A DNA stretch of 59,459 nucleotides from Acidovorax sp. Leaf78 (GTDB lineage: Bacteria > Pseudomonadota > Gammaproteobacteria > Burkholderiales > Burkholderiaceae_C), in NCBI RefSeq assembly GCF_001422735.1, contig NZ_LMLZ01000022.1, positions 342,195 through 401,653 on the forward strand, read 5' to 3'. Made by a program: the position numbers and the translations under genes. Shown in pieces: positions 24,389-33,920 of the stretch (its first letter is position 1; each line of letters begins with the position of its first letter). The notes beneath the pieces are model-generated. The model was not told where the DNA came from. It saw only the letters and a list, made by a program, of their open reading frames with translations, and did no database searches.

Positions 24389-27300
24389 CTACAGCAGCTC
24401 CGCCGGTCCGGGCCGGCCGAACAGGTAGCCCTGGAAGTGCTTGCACCCGTTGCGCAGCAGGAAGGCGTGCTGCCCCTGTGTCTCCACGCCTTCGGCGACC
24501 ACGTCCAGGCCCAGACTGTGGGCCAGGGTGATGATGGTGCAGGCGATGGTGGCGTCGTTGGGGTCGGTGAGCACGTCGCGCACGAAGCTCTGGTCGATCT
24601 TGAGCTGGTCGAGCGGCAGGCGCTTGAGGTAGGACAGCGACGAGTAGCCGGTGCCGAAGTCGTCCAGCGAGAACCCCACGCCCAGCGTGCGCAGGGCCTG
24701 CATCTTGCGGATGCTGTCCTCCACGTCCTGCAGCAGCAGGCTTTCGGTGAGTTCGAGCTTCAGCTTGCGCGGGTCGGCGCCCGAGCTGTTCAGCACCGCC
24801 AGCACCTCCTGAACGAAGTCGGCCTGGCGGAACTCGTGCGCGCTCACGTTGACGGCCACGCTCCAGTGCGCGGTGTGCGGTGTGCCGGCCCACCGCGCCA
24901 GCTGCGCACAGGCCATGCCCAGCACCTGGCGGCCCAGGGGCAGGATCAAGCCGGTCTGCTCGGCCAGCGAGATGAACTCGCCCGGAGGCACCATGCCGCG
25001 CTGCGGGTGGTTCCAGCGCACCAGGGCCTCGGCGCCCAGCACCTGGCCGGTCTCGTCCACCACGGGCTGGTAGTGCAGCACGAACTCGCTGCGCAGGATG
25101 CCCTGCCGGATGTCACCCTCCAGCGCCGACCGCGCCGACGCAGCCGCCTGCATGGCGGGGTCGAAGAAGCACATGGTGTTCCGGCCCTGGGCCTTGGCCT
25201 GGTACATGGCCAGGTCGGCGCGCTTGAGCAGCTCCTGCACCGGCAGCTCCACGTCGCGGAACAGCGCGATGCCGATGCTGGGCGTGCTGTGCACTTCGCT
25301 GCCCTGCACCAGGTAGGGCTGGTTGAGCGAGGCCAGCACCTTTTGTGCCACGGCCTCGGCCTCTGCGGCGGCCTCATCCGCCTGGGCGTGCAGGCCCTGG
25401 ATGACCACCACGAACTCGTCGCCGCCCAGCCGGGCCACGGTGTCGGTGGCGCGCACGCAGGCACTGATGCGGTGGCCTACCTGCACCAGCAGCCGGTCGC
25501 CCCACTCGTGGCCCATGGTGTCGTTCACGCCCTTGAAGTTGTCGAGGTCCAGGAACAGCAGCGCGCCGTGGCAGCCCTCGCGCGCGCAGGCGGTGACGGC
25601 GCGCTCCAGCCGGTCCATCAGCAGGCGCCGGTTGGGCAGGGCAGTGAGTTCGTCGTAGAAGGCCAGGCGCTGGATCTCCGCCTCGGCCAGCTTGCGTTCG
25701 GTGATGTCGCGCGCCACCCCGCGGTAGCCGGTGAAGCGGCCTTCGCCGTCGAAGATGGGCTCGCCGCTGATCGACACCCACACCGGATTGCCGTCCTCGG
25801 TCAGGCGGTGCATCTCGAAGTCGTGGAACACCCGGTGCGCTTCGAGCGCCTCACGGTGTTCGCGCCACTGGCCGTCGGTCACGAAGGTGTCGGGCAGCTC
25901 CCAGCGGGTGCGGCCGTAGTGCATCTCGTCCGGCACGCCCGCTTCGCGGTAGGTGTTGCCGTCGAGCCGCACGAAGCGAAACTGCGCGTCCTGCTCCCAG
26001 TACCAGTCCGACGACAGGTGCGTGAGGCTGCGCCAGCGCGCCTCGCTCAGACGCAGGGCCTCCAGCGTGCTCAGGTAGTCGGTCACGTCGGTGAACGTTC
26101 GCACCCGCCCGCCTTGCTCCAGGCTGCGCGTGCGCACCTCGATGTAGCGGCCGGTGTGCGTGCGCCGCACATAGGTGGCGGGCATGTTGACGTGTCCGTC
26201 GGGCGTCTCGGTCTGCGACGCCACATAGCCGCGCGCCATGGGTTCGATGTACTGAAAGCCCGGCCCGAAGTCGCCGCGCGCGGTCTGAAAGCGCACCACT
26301 TCCTCGAAGCGCGGCTGCGTGGCCAGCAGCGCTTCGGGCAGGTCCAGCAGCTCCAAGTAGCGGCGGTTGTAGACGCGGATGCGCCCCTCGGCGTCCACGT
26401 TGGTGATGCCCTGCGACACGCTGGCCAGCGTGGCCTCCAGTGCCCGCGTCTTGTCCGCCAGCAGCATGCTGGTGCGCTCGAGCTCGGCCTCCACCTTGCG
26501 GCGGGCCAGCTCGGCGCGGCGGGCCATCTCCAGCTGGCCGATGGTGTTGAGCAGCGGCTGCAGAAACTCCACGTCGGCCGCGGTGTAGCCCTCGCTGCGG
26601 TTGGCCAGGCCCACCAGCGCCACCAGCTCGCCCGCGGCATGGATGGGCAGGCCCAGGTACGTGCTCAGCGGCGGATGGCCCGGCGGCGTGCCGGCGCTGC
26701 GCGGGTCCTGGAGCGCATCGTTGGTGAGCACGGGCTCGCCCGACACCAGCGCCGCGCCCAGCAGGGAGTGCGGGTTGTCGAACACCATGCCTTCGTCGGC
26801 GTGCTGGGCGTAGAGGGCGCGGGAGGTCTCGTCCCAGCTGATGTCCGTCATCGCATGCACGCGCAGGAAGGGGTGGCCGTCGTCCGCACGCACCACCTGG
26901 CCCACCAGGCCGAAGGCGCTTTGCGTGAGCGACATCAGCTCCTGCAGCAACGCATCGAACGCGGCCCGCGGGCCCGAGCTGGCAATGAACATGGCCTGCG
27001 CGCGCGAGATGGCCTGCAGCAGGCGGTGCTGGCGGGCCAGCATGGCCTCGGCCACCTGGCGCGCCCGGGCGCTGGAGCAGCGCTCGAGCACGGTGTCAAT
27101 CTGCGCGGGCAGGGCCAGCAGGTATTCGAGCGCGGCATCCTGCACCGCGAAGTCTTCAAACCCGTACCGCATCGCCTGCGCGGCATGGGTCTCGGCGCCC
27201 ATGCGCACCAGGATCATGGCGGGAACGCCGTCCAGCGACTGCAGCAGGTCGTAGGCCGACCCGCCCACCGTGCGCTGCGCGGCCAGCACGATGTCGGGCC

Positions 27301-27442
27301 GCTTGCGCCGCAGGTAGTCGATGGCTTCGGCCTGCGACTGCACCACATCCACACGCCACCCCGACCACGGGTCCGCCAATGCGTCCGCCACCGCCTGCGC
27401 ATGGGCGTGGTCGTTTTCAATCAGCAGGACGGTGATGGGCAT
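24389..27442 (-). CDS. multidomain c-di-GMP enzyme (REC-like/GAF/PAS/GGDEF/EAL)
   Basis: I choose the ATG at 27442 (1017 residues; MPITVLLIENDHAHAQAVADAL). The domains in order are a receiver-like domain (1-120), GAF (about 140-290), two PAS domains (about 320-570), GGDEF (about 575-745) and EAL (about 755-1010). The cyclase site RLGGDEFVVVI is intact. The phosphodiesterase motifs GAEALVRW, LKLELTES and DDFGTGYSSLSYLKRLP are intact too. It could make or break c-di-GMP, with sensing through GAF/PAS. It is divergent from apt. Confidence 0.94.
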   Translation of the reverse strand: MPITVLLIENDHAHAQAVADALADPWSGWRVDVVQSQAEAIDYLRRKRPDIVLAAQRTVGGSAYDLLQSLDGVPAMILVRMGAETHAAQAMRYGFEDFAVQDAALEYLLALPAQIDTVLERCSSARARQVAEAMLARQHRLLQAISRAQAMFIASSGPRAAFDALLQELMSLTQSAFGLVGQVVRADDGHPFLRVHAMTDISWDETSRALYAQHADEGMVFDNPHSLLGAALVSGEPVLTNDALQDPRSAGTPPGHPPLSTYLGLPIHAAGELVALVGLANRSEGYTAADVEFLQPLLNTIGQLEMARRAELARRKVEAELERTSMLLADKTRALEATLASVSQGITNVDAEGRIRVYNRRYLELLDLPEALLATQPRFEEVVRFQTARGDFGPGFQYIEPMARGYVASQTETPDGHVNMPATYVRRTHTGRYIEVRTRSLEQGGRVRTFTDVTDYLSTLEALRLSEARWRSLTHLSSDWYWEQDAQFRFVRLDGNTYREAGVPDEMHYGRTRWELPDTFVTDGQWREHREALEAHRVFHDFEMHRLTEDGNPVWVSISGEPIFDGEGRFTGYRGVARDITERKLAEAEIQRLAFYDELTALPNRRLLMDRLERAVTACAREGCHGALLFLDLDNFKGVNDTMGHEWGDRLLVQVGHRISACVRATDTVARLGGDEFVVVIQGLHAQADEAAAEAEAVAQKVLASLNQPYLVQGSEVHSTPSIGIALFRDVELPVQELLKRADLAMYQAKAQGRNTMCFFDPAMQAAASARSALEGDIRQGILRSEFVLHYQPVVDETGQVLGAEALVRWNHPQRGMVPPGEFISLAEQTGLILPLGRQVLGMACAQLARWAGTPHTAHWSVAVNVSAHEFRQADFVQEVLAVLNSSGADPRKLKLELTESLLLQDVEDSIRKMQALRTLGVGFSLDDFGTGYSSLSYLKRLPLDQLKIDQSFVRDVLTDPNDATIACTIITLAHSLGLDVVAEGVETQGQHAFLLRNGCKHFQGYLFGRPGPAELL

Positions 27443-27731
27443 GTGCCGATCTTTGGTCTGGAGGGGTGCAGCATAAGATGCTGGCCAAGGTTGTAACAGC
27501 AAAGAAACATTATGGCGGTTGACAGCCTCGCGTGCGACGTTCAACGCCGAGCGTTGTCCCGTGTTTACACTCCAGCCTTTCTGTGCAGGCCGGCGCGCAC
27601 GTCCCACGCTGGCTTTTCCTGCCGGCCCACGGCGGCCCTGGCGCACGGTCCGGCGGCATCGCCCGGGTGCCGCTGTTGCCTGCCGTCCCGTACCCTCACG
27701 TCCCGTCTCACCCTGTTCGATACCCCCGCTC

Positions 27732-28286
27732 ATGCAGCCACTCAGCGTCAACGACTTTCTTCGCCAGCACATCCGCACCGTGCCCGACTGGCCCGCGCCG
27801 GGCGTGCAGTTTCGCGACATCACGCCGCTGCTGCAGGACCCGAAGGTGTTCCGTGTGCTGATCGACGCGTTCGTGCACCGCTACATGGACAAGGCGCTGC
27901 GCCCCGACGTGGTGGCCGGGCTGGACGCGCGCGGCTTCATCCTGGGCGCAGTGGTGGCCTATGAACTGAACGTGGGCTTCGTGCCCATCCGCAAGAAGGG
28001 CAAGCTGCCCTACACCACGGTCGAGGAGACCTACGAACTGGAGTACGGAAGCGCCACGGTCGAGCTGCACACCGACGCGGTGAAGGCGGGCGACCGCGTG
28101 CTGCTGATCGACGACCTGATCGCCACCGGCGGCACCATGATGGCCGGCAAGAAGCTGCTGGAAAAGCTGGGCGCCACCGTGACCGAAGGCGCCGCCATCG
28201 TGGACCTGCCCGAGCTGGGCGGCTCGCAGCGCCTGCGCGACGCGGGCTTGCCGCTGTTCACGCTGGTGGACTTCGCAGGGCACTGA
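27732..28286 (+). CDS. apt: adenine phosphoribosyltransferase
   Basis: The ATG at 27732 gives 184 residues and the family opening ([32 protein letters not shown]). The open frame back to 27519 has no supporting features. Further motifs: [27 protein letters not shown] and the PRPP-binding loop [14 protein letters not shown]. It salvages adenine to AMP using PRPP in the cytosol. It is a single-gene unit facing the gene that ends at 28491. Confidence 0.96.
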   Translation: MQPLSVNDFLRQHIRTVPDWPAPGVQFRDITPLLQDPKVFRVLIDAFVHRYMDKALRPDVVAGLDARGFILGAVVAYELNVGFVPIRKKGKLPYTTVEETYELEYGSATVELHTDAVKAGDRVLLIDDLIATGGTMMAGKKLLEKLGATVTEGAAIVDLPELGGSQRLRDAGLPLFTLVDFAGH

Positions 28287-28380
28287 GACTGCGGCATTGA
28301 TGCCGCGGCGTCGGGATGGGGGCGCCGGGACGGTGTGCGGGGGCTCCGGGGCGTGCGGGGCATGGCAACCGCCCAGCGTG

Positions 28381-28408
28381 AAAAAAGAAAGCCCTCCGCG
28401 GGGAGGGC
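28381..28408 (-). terminator. intrinsic terminator after the Pro/Ala-rich gene
   Basis: On the minus strand GCCCTCC-ccgc-GGAGGGC is followed by TTTCTTTTTT. It lies 80 bases beyond the stop of the gene at 28491. Confidence 0.85.
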
Positions 28409-28490
28409 TTGCATTCATCACCGGCGGGGTCCGGGCGCTAGCGCGAGACACCGCCGATTCGGCTCCATTCAACTCAGCTCAGTTCAAAAC

Positions 28491-29540
28491 CTAGTTCAGT
28501 TCGCCGTACTGCGTGCTGCTCAGGTCGGGCGATGGGCCGTCCGAACCGGGCATCTCCGTGTCTTCGAAACCCGTGGGGTGGGACGCTGGCAACAGCGGGC
28601 CCGAGCGCACCGGCACACCGGGCTTGGCGGCAGCAGCTGCAGGCGCTGCGGCAGCGCTGGCGCCTGCCGCATTGGCCAGTGCGCGCTTGAAGGCCGCGAC
28701 TTCGTCCGCCTCGATGGGCTCGTACCGCGGTGCGGGGCGCGCTGCAGGCGCCGGTGCAGCGACGGGGGCGGGTGTGGCCGGCAGCAGCGGCGCGGGCGCG
28801 GTGGCCTGGGATGCCAGGGTGGGTGCCGCGGGCCGGATCGGAGGGAACGCCGGGGCGGCAACAGGTGCAGCAGCAGCTACCGGTGCAGATGCCGCCAGCA
28901 CTGGCGCCGCGGGGCGCGCTACCGGCGCTGGGGCTGGCACCGCTGGCGCTGCGGCGGCCACGCGTGCGGGCGCCAGGGTCGGAGCAGGATTGGCTGGCGG
29001 CGTCGGCGTGGCCACCACCGGCGCGGGCCGGCGCACGGCAGGCGCCGGCGTGCCCTGCAGCGAGGCACCCAGCGGCGCCACGCCCTTTTGCGGAATGCCC
29101 ACCGCCACGTGGTCGTTGATGCGCCAGTACACGGCGGTCACCAGGATGTCGTAGCGGGTCTTGGCCGTTTGGGCGATCAGCGCCTCGATCTCGGACAGGC
29201 GCACCGTCTCGCCGCCATATTCGCGGGCCAGGTCCATCATCACCAGGAACTGGCGCCCTCGCTGGTCCAGCGACAGCACCTTGAACTTGTAGCTGGCCGA
29301 CAGCACGCCGGCCCGCACCATCGCGTCGCGCACCACGGTGTACAGCAGCTCGCGGCGCTCCATGCGCTCGTTCTTGCGGTTGGCAGCATGCTCGGGCGGC
29401 ACGGGTTCGAGCAGCGGTTTGCCCAGGCGGCCCGGGGACAGCGGCACGGTGGCGTCGGCATTCAGCAAGCCCGAGGGCTCGGCGGCCGGGCGGGGCTTGG
29501 GAGGGGCAGGTTTGCGGCTGAACCAGCTGAACAGGGACAT
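28491..29540 (-). CDS. unknown protein with Pro/Ala-rich C-terminal half
   Basis: The ATG at 29540 gives 349 residues (MSLFSWFSRKPAPPKPRP). Residues about 45-165 form a compact conserved-looking part (ERMERRELLYTVVRDAMVRAGVL; YKFKVLSLDQRGRQFLVMMDLA; TRYDILVTAVYWRIN). Residues about 180-310 are an Ala/Pro linker of low complexity, and the end is acidic (FEDTEMPGSDGPSPDLSS). I recognise no family. The N-terminal Trp/Phe patch with flanking Arg/Lys could be a membrane-touching segment. It has its own terminator. Confidence 0.8.
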   Translation of the reverse strand: MSLFSWFSRKPAPPKPRPAAEPSGLLNADATVPLSPGRLGKPLLEPVPPEHAANRKNERMERRELLYTVVRDAMVRAGVLSASYKFKVLSLDQRGRQFLVMMDLAREYGGETVRLSEIEALIAQTAKTRYDILVTAVYWRINDHVAVGIPQKGVAPLGASLQGTPAPAVRRPAPVVATPTPPANPAPTLAPARVAAAAPAVPAPAPVARPAAPVLAASAPVAAAAPVAAPAFPPIRPAAPTLASQATAPAPLLPATPAPVAAPAPAARPAPRYEPIEADEVAAFKRALANAAGASAAAAPAAAAAKPGVPVRSGPLLPASHPTGFEDTEMPGSDGPSPDLSSTQYGELN

Positions 29541-29650
29541 GACTTGCTTTCTACAGATGGCGCCCGGGGAAATCGAAAATTGAGTGTAACGCGGTGTACA
29601 CCCGATATCGCCCCGCAAAAGCCCGCAGGCCCGCCTGAACCGCCCGCCTG

Positions 29651-30142
29651 TCAGGTGGCCGCAACGCGGCGGCGGCGGTTACCCAGCCGCTTGGCCAGCA
29701 CGGCCCCGGCCGCCATCACCAGGCCGAGCGCAATGGCGGGCTGGCGGTTGGTCAATTCGGTGAAGCGCAGGGCCGGCAGGCTCCACAGCTTGCACGGCGC
29801 GCTGGCCTGCACGGTGGCGCTGCGCGAGCGGTGCGAGAAGAAGGCGCCTTCGCCCACCACGGAGCCCGCGCCGACGATGGCCAGGCGCAACCGCTCTTTT
29901 TCGTCCTGGTAGTGCACGCTGAGGCTGCCGCTTTCCACCAGATACAGCGTGCGGTCCGTCGCGCCCTGCGAGAACAGCACCTGCCCGGCGGGCATGACCA
30001 CGGGCAGCAGGTACGACGACAGGATTTCCCACTGCGCGGGGGTCAAGGGGTTGGTCATGCTGTCATCGGCGCTGGCCTGCGCGATGGCGTCGATCAGGCC
30101 CTGCAGGTCAACCTTGGGCGCCAATGGAGAGGAAACGTTCAT
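29651..30142 (-). CDS. cyclic nucleotide-binding domain protein
   Basis: The product has 163 residues. A CRP-type cNMP-binding fold (about 35-120): LPVVMPAGQVLFSQGATDRTLYLVESGSLSVHY, then VGAGSVVGEGAFFSHRSRSATVQA at the phosphate-binding cassette (GEGAFF..RSATV). No DNA-binding helix-turn-helix follows; the C-terminus instead has a hydrophobic Ala-rich helix (AIALGLVMAAGAVLAKRLG) and a basic end. It is probably a small effector or membrane-tethered sensor. The divergent 188 bases upstream hold a GTTTAC direct repeat at 30184. Confidence 0.85.
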   Translation of the reverse strand: MNVSSPLAPKVDLQGLIDAIAQASADDSMTNPLTPAQWEILSSYLLPVVMPAGQVLFSQGATDRTLYLVESGSLSVHYQDEKERLRLAIVGAGSVVGEGAFFSHRSRSATVQASAPCKLWSLPALRFTELTNRQPAIALGLVMAAGAVLAKRLGNRRRRVAAT

Positions 30143-30330
30143 GGGGCGCGAAGCTACCCTTGTTACAGGTTGGACACAAGCGCTGTTTACGTCCGTTTAC
30201 AACATTAGCGACAGGCGGCGGCCTGGGGCTGTTCTACGGGGCAAACCGGGGCGGGGCCAAGGGTGGCGGCCTGATTTTCGACCCTGCGCAGGCAGTGGCC
30301 GGCTAGACCCAAAAGCGGCCGGTCGACCGT

Positions 30331-31812
30331 TCACTTGCCGATGCAGAAGCTCGAGAAGATCACGCCCAGCAGGTCGTCGGAAGTGAATTCCCCGGTGATC
30401 GCGCTCAGTGCGTTCTGCGCCAGCCGCAGCTCTTCGGCCAGCAGGTCGAGCGCCGGGCCCTGGGCGCCGAGCTGGTCGGCGGCCTCCTGCAGGTGGGCGC
30501 CGACCGCCTGCAGCGCCTCGACATGCCGGGCGCGGGCGATGTAGATACCCTCGGGCGCCGACTGCCACCCGGCCACGTCCAGCAGAACGCGCCGCAGGCT
30601 GTCCAGCCCCTCGCCGGTGCGGGCGGACAGACGAACGCTGGGCCGCGCGCCGGCATTGGCGGGGGCTGGCACCGCAGCGGCAGTGGACGTTGCCGCCGTG
30701 GTGTCCGCGGGCAGCGTCGCAGCCGGTGCGGCCGGTGCACGGTCCAGCTTGTTCCAGACGTCGATGACCGGGATGGAAGCGGGCAGCCTTTGGGCGATAG
30801 CGCTTGCTATGTCAGCGTCAGCAGCTATGTATTCAATAGCATCGGCACGCTCCAGGTCGTGCAGGAACAGCACGGCATCGGCCCCGGCGATCTCGTCCCA
30901 TGCGCGGGCGATGCCGATGCGCTCCACCTCGTCCTCGCTGTCGCGCAGGCCGGCGGTGTCGATGATGTGCAGGGGCACGCCCTCGATCTGGATGGTCTGC
31001 TGCACCTTGTCGCGCGTGGTGCCGGCAATGGGCGTGACGATGGCCAGCTCGGCCCCCGCCAGCGCGTTGAGCAGCGAGCTCTTGCCTGCATTGGGCTGGC
31101 CGGCGATGACCACCTTGATGCCCTCGCGCAGCAGCGCGCCCTGGCGTGCGCGCTGCATCACCGACGCCAGCGTCTGCTGCAGATTCGATAGCTGCCCGTG
31201 CGCATCAGCCTTGCGCAGGAAGTCGATTTCTTCTTCCGGAAAGTCGAGCGTGGCCTCCACCAGCATGCGCAGGTGGATGAGCGCGTCGCGCAGGCCGTGG
31301 ATCTCGGCCGAGAACGCGCCCGTCAGCGACCGGCTGGCGCTGCGGGCCGCCGCCTCGGTGCTCGCGTCGATCAGGTCGGCGATGGCCTCGGCCTGGGCCA
31401 GGTCGATCTTGTCGTTCAAGAAGGCGCGTTCGGTGAACTCGCCGGGCTGCGCCACGCGCAGGCCGGGCAGGCAGGGCTGGCCGGTGGCAGCGTCGGGCGC
31501 GGCGCCCGCCTGCAGGCAGCGGGCCAGCAGCAGCTGCAGCACCACGGGGCCGCCATGGGCCTGCAACTCCAGTACGTCTTCACCGGTGTAGCTGTGCGGG
31601 CCGGGGAAGTACAGCGCCAGCCCCTGGTCGATGGCCTGCCCTTGCGCATCCCGAAACGGCAGGTAGGTGGCCTCACGGGGCTTGAGCACCCGGCCGCACA
31701 GCGCCTGCACCAGCCCACCGATGGCGCGGCCGGACACCCGCACGATGCCGACGGCACCCCGGCCCGGAGCGGTGGCGATGGCGACGATGGGGTCTTGGTG
31801 GCGGGCAAGCAT
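30331..31812 (-). CDS. mnmE: tRNA modification GTPase MnmE
   Basis: The product has 493 residues. The N-terminal tetrahydrofolate-binding domain ([28 protein letters not shown]), a helical domain, and an inserted G domain with [14 protein letters not shown] (G1), PIAGTTRD (G2/G3 region), [17 protein letters not shown] and VWNKLD (G4) are present. The C-terminal CIGK, with the Cys of the FCIGK motif, is intact. With MnmG it makes 5-carboxymethylaminomethyl-U34 in tRNA. An Ala-rich insert follows G4. Codons for [16 protein letters not shown] are an in-frame copy of the dispersed palindromic element. A terminator separates it from yidC. Confidence 0.97.
   Translation of the reverse strand: MLARHQDPIVAIATAPGRGAVGIVRVSGRAIGGLVQALCGRVLKPREATYLPFRDAQGQAIDQGLALYFPGPHSYTGEDVLELQAHGGPVVLQLLLARCLQAGAAPDAATGQPCLPGLRVAQPGEFTERAFLNDKIDLAQAEAIADLIDASTEAAARSASRSLTGAFSAEIHGLRDALIHLRMLVEATLDFPEEEIDFLRKADAHGQLSNLQQTLASVMQRARQGALLREGIKVVIAGQPNAGKSSLLNALAGAELAIVTPIAGTTRDKVQQTIQIEGVPLHIIDTAGLRDSEDEVERIGIARAWDEIAGADAVLFLHDLERADAIEYIAADADIASAIAQRLPASIPVIDVWNKLDRAPAAPAATLPADTTAATSTAAAVPAPANAGARPSVRLSARTGEGLDSLRRVLLDVAGWQSAPEGIYIARARHVEALQAVGAHLQEAADQLGAQGPALDLLAEELRLAQNALSAITGEFTSDDLLGVIFSSFCIGK
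30795..30840. repeat. dispersed palindromic element, copy E, inside mnmE
   Basis: CGATAGCGCTTG-ctatgt-CAGCGTCAGCAGC, TAT-gtattca-ATAGC. It is the same plan and orientation as copy D, but read through as protein within the MnmE G domain between the DTAG and NKLD motifs. Confidence 0.55.
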
Positions 31813-31849
31813 GGGGGCGACTTTACAAGGGTAGGGTGCAGGTGGAATG

Positions 31850-31870
31850 AAAAAGGCCGCTTGCGCGGCC
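31850..31870 (-). terminator. intrinsic terminator after yidC
   Basis: On the minus strand GGCCGC-GCAA-GCGGCC is followed by TTTTT, 33 bases beyond the yidC stop. It separates the rpmH-yidC operon from mnmE. Confidence 0.88.
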
Positions 31871-31902
31871 TTCGGGGTTCGTGCTGTCTCAGCGACTCAA
31901 GG

Positions 31903-33618
31903 TCACTTGAAGCTCGGCAAATTGAACTGCGGTGGTACTCCCATGCGGGTGTTGATGAGCCACTGCTGCGCAATCGACAAGATGTTGTTGGTCAGCCAGT
32001 ACAGCACCAGGCCGGCCGGGAAGAAGAAGAACATCACGCTGAAGATCAGCGGCATGAACCACATCATCTTGGCCTGCATCGGGTCTGGTGGCGCGGGGTT
32101 CAGGGCCGTTTGCAGCAGCGACGACAGCGTCATCAGCAGCGGCAGGATGAAGAACGGGTCCGGGGCCGACAGGTCGTGGATCCAGCCGATCCAGGGCGCG
32201 TTGCGCATTTCCACGCTGGACAACAGCACCCAGTACAGGGCGATGAACACGGGGATCTGGATCATGATGGGGAAGCAGCCGCCCATCGGGTTGACCTTTT
32301 CCTCGCGGTAGATGCGCATCATCTCTTGCTGCATCTGCTGCGGCTTGTCCTTCAGGCGCTCGCGCATCTCCATGATCTTGGGGTTGATGGCCTTCATCTT
32401 GGCCATGCTGGCGTACGCCTTGGCGTTGAGCCAGTAGAACGCGATCTTGAGCAGCAGCACCAGTGCCACGATGGACCAGCCCCAGTTGTTCAAGAGCTTG
32501 TGCAGCTGGTCCAGCAGCCAGTACAGCGGCTTGGACAAGATGGTGAGCCAGCCGTAGTCCTTGACCAGCTCCAGGCCGGGGTACAGCTTTTCCATCATCG
32601 TCTCGACCTGCGGGCCGGCGAACAGGCGCGCATCCACGGTCTTGGTAGCGCCGGGCTCGATGGCGCCCAGCGACGTGAGCATGCCCACGGAGTACAGGTT
32701 GGTGTCGACCTTGCGGGTGAACAGCTCGCGCTGCGTGCCGTCGGCCAGCAGCCAGGCCGTGGCGAAGTAATGCTGCACCATGGCCACGTAGCCGTTGGGC
32801 GAATCCTTGGGGATGTCGACCTTGCCGTTCTCGATGTCCTTGAACTCGATCTTCTGGTACTTCTTGGCTTCGGTGTAGACCGCTGGGCCGGTGAAGGTGG
32901 AGTAGAACGACGACTCGCCCGGCGGCTTGTTGCCGTCGCGCACCAGCTGGAAGTACAGCTGCGGCGACACAGCTGCGGTGCCGGTGTTGACCACCTCGTG
33001 CTTGACGGCGATGTCGTAGACACCGCGCTTGATCGTCCAGGTCTTGGCCAGCTTCAGGCCGCCCAGGTCGGGCGATTCGAAGCGGATGCTGAGTTCGTCC
33101 TGGCCGTCCTTGAGCTCGCGCGGGCCGGGCACCACCGTCATCGGGGTCTTGTGCGTGGGGAAGTTGCCGCCGATCAGGCCCGTCTGCGCCACGTAGACGC
33201 GCTGTGCGCTCTCGTCCAGCAGCAGGAAGTTGCGGGCCTTGTCCGCCATGTCGGCGTGCTTGAGCAGCTCGGCATGGGTGAGCGAGCCGCCTTCGCTGTC
33301 GAACGTCAGGCGGTACACGTCGGTGGTCACCTGCACACGCTCACGCGCGGCCGGGGCAGCGGGCACCGCAGCGGGTGCCTGCTGGCCGGGCACTGCCGCC
33401 GCGCCTGCAGTGGCCGCGACCGGGGTGCTGGACGAAGACGGCACGCTGGCCGCACCCGCCGCACCGGAGGCCGTGCCCACGGGAGCAGGTGCCGCGGCTT
33501 CGGTGGCGCTGGGGAAAAACGTGGCCTTGTTGCCGTTGTGCAGTTGCCACTTGTCCCACAGCAGAACCATGGAAAAGCCAAAAATCACCCACAGGATGGT
33601 GCGGCGAATGTCGTTCAT
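31903..33618 (-). CDS. yidC: membrane protein insertase YidC
   Basis: The product has 571 residues. It has an N-terminal membrane anchor (TILWVIFGFSMVLLWDKWQL), an Ala/Pro-rich linker, the periplasmic beta-supersandwich (about 95-350) and a C-terminal five-helix core (about 355-565) with YGWLTILSKPLYWLLDQLHKLLNNWGWSIV and the cytosolic coiled hairpin (MKAINPKIMEMRERLKDKPQQMQQEMMRIYREEKVNPMGGCFP). It inserts and folds inner-membrane proteins alone or with SecYEG. It overlaps yidD by four bases (ATGA). Confidence 0.97.
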   Translation of the reverse strand: MNDIRRTILWVIFGFSMVLLWDKWQLHNGNKATFFPSATEAAAPAPVGTASGAAGAASVPSSSSTPVAATAGAAAVPGQQAPAAVPAAPAARERVQVTTDVYRLTFDSEGGSLTHAELLKHADMADKARNFLLLDESAQRVYVAQTGLIGGNFPTHKTPMTVVPGPRELKDGQDELSIRFESPDLGGLKLAKTWTIKRGVYDIAVKHEVVNTGTAAVSPQLYFQLVRDGNKPPGESSFYSTFTGPAVYTEAKKYQKIEFKDIENGKVDIPKDSPNGYVAMVQHYFATAWLLADGTQRELFTRKVDTNLYSVGMLTSLGAIEPGATKTVDARLFAGPQVETMMEKLYPGLELVKDYGWLTILSKPLYWLLDQLHKLLNNWGWSIVALVLLLKIAFYWLNAKAYASMAKMKAINPKIMEMRERLKDKPQQMQQEMMRIYREEKVNPMGGCFPIMIQIPVFIALYWVLLSSVEMRNAPWIGWIHDLSAPDPFFILPLLMTLSSLLQTALNPAPPDPMQAKMMWFMPLIFSVMFFFFPAGLVLYWLTNNILSIAQQWLINTRMGVPPQFNLPSFK

Positions 33619-33920
33619 GAAGACTTCTTTGGTGAGGATGGTTGGGTGTTGGAATCGGAGAGCCGCGAAAACAGCCGCAAACTGCGCGGCAGATCGTGAG
33701 GGCCCGGAGGCACCGGATCGTGGCCTCCGTCACACCAGGGGTGGCAGCGTACCAGCCTGCGCACCGTGAGATAGCTGCCCACGCCGGCGCCGTGCAACTC
33801 CAGCGCCTTGAGCGAATACACCGAGCAGGTCGGCTCGAAGCGGCAGGCCGAACCCAGCCAGGGGCTGAGAAACAGCCGGTAGCCCTTGACCACGCCGATG
33901 AGCAGGCGCTGCATCAGCAT
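33615..33920 (-). CDS. yidD: membrane protein insertion efficiency factor YidD
   Basis: The product has 101 residues. It carries the signature QRLLIGVVKGYRLFLSPWLGSACRFEPTCSVYSLKALELHG and ends its conserved part in VRRLVRCHPWCDGGHDPVP, with the conserved Cys residues. It is a small amphipathic protein that helps YidC. Its start overlaps the rnpA stop and its stop overlaps the yidC start, so all three are translationally coupled. Confidence 0.96.
   Translation of the reverse strand: MLMQRLLIGVVKGYRLFLSPWLGSACRFEPTCSVYSLKALELHGAGVGSYLTVRRLVRCHPWCDGGHDPVPPGPHDLPRSLRLFSRLSDSNTQPSSPKKSS

Noticed and set aside
24437..27496. A 1019-codon plus-strand frame opposite the GGDEF/EAL gene
   Set aside because: It is antisense shadow with Gln/His/Arg/Leu-rich sequence and no motifs; the minus-strand protein has intact catalytic sites.
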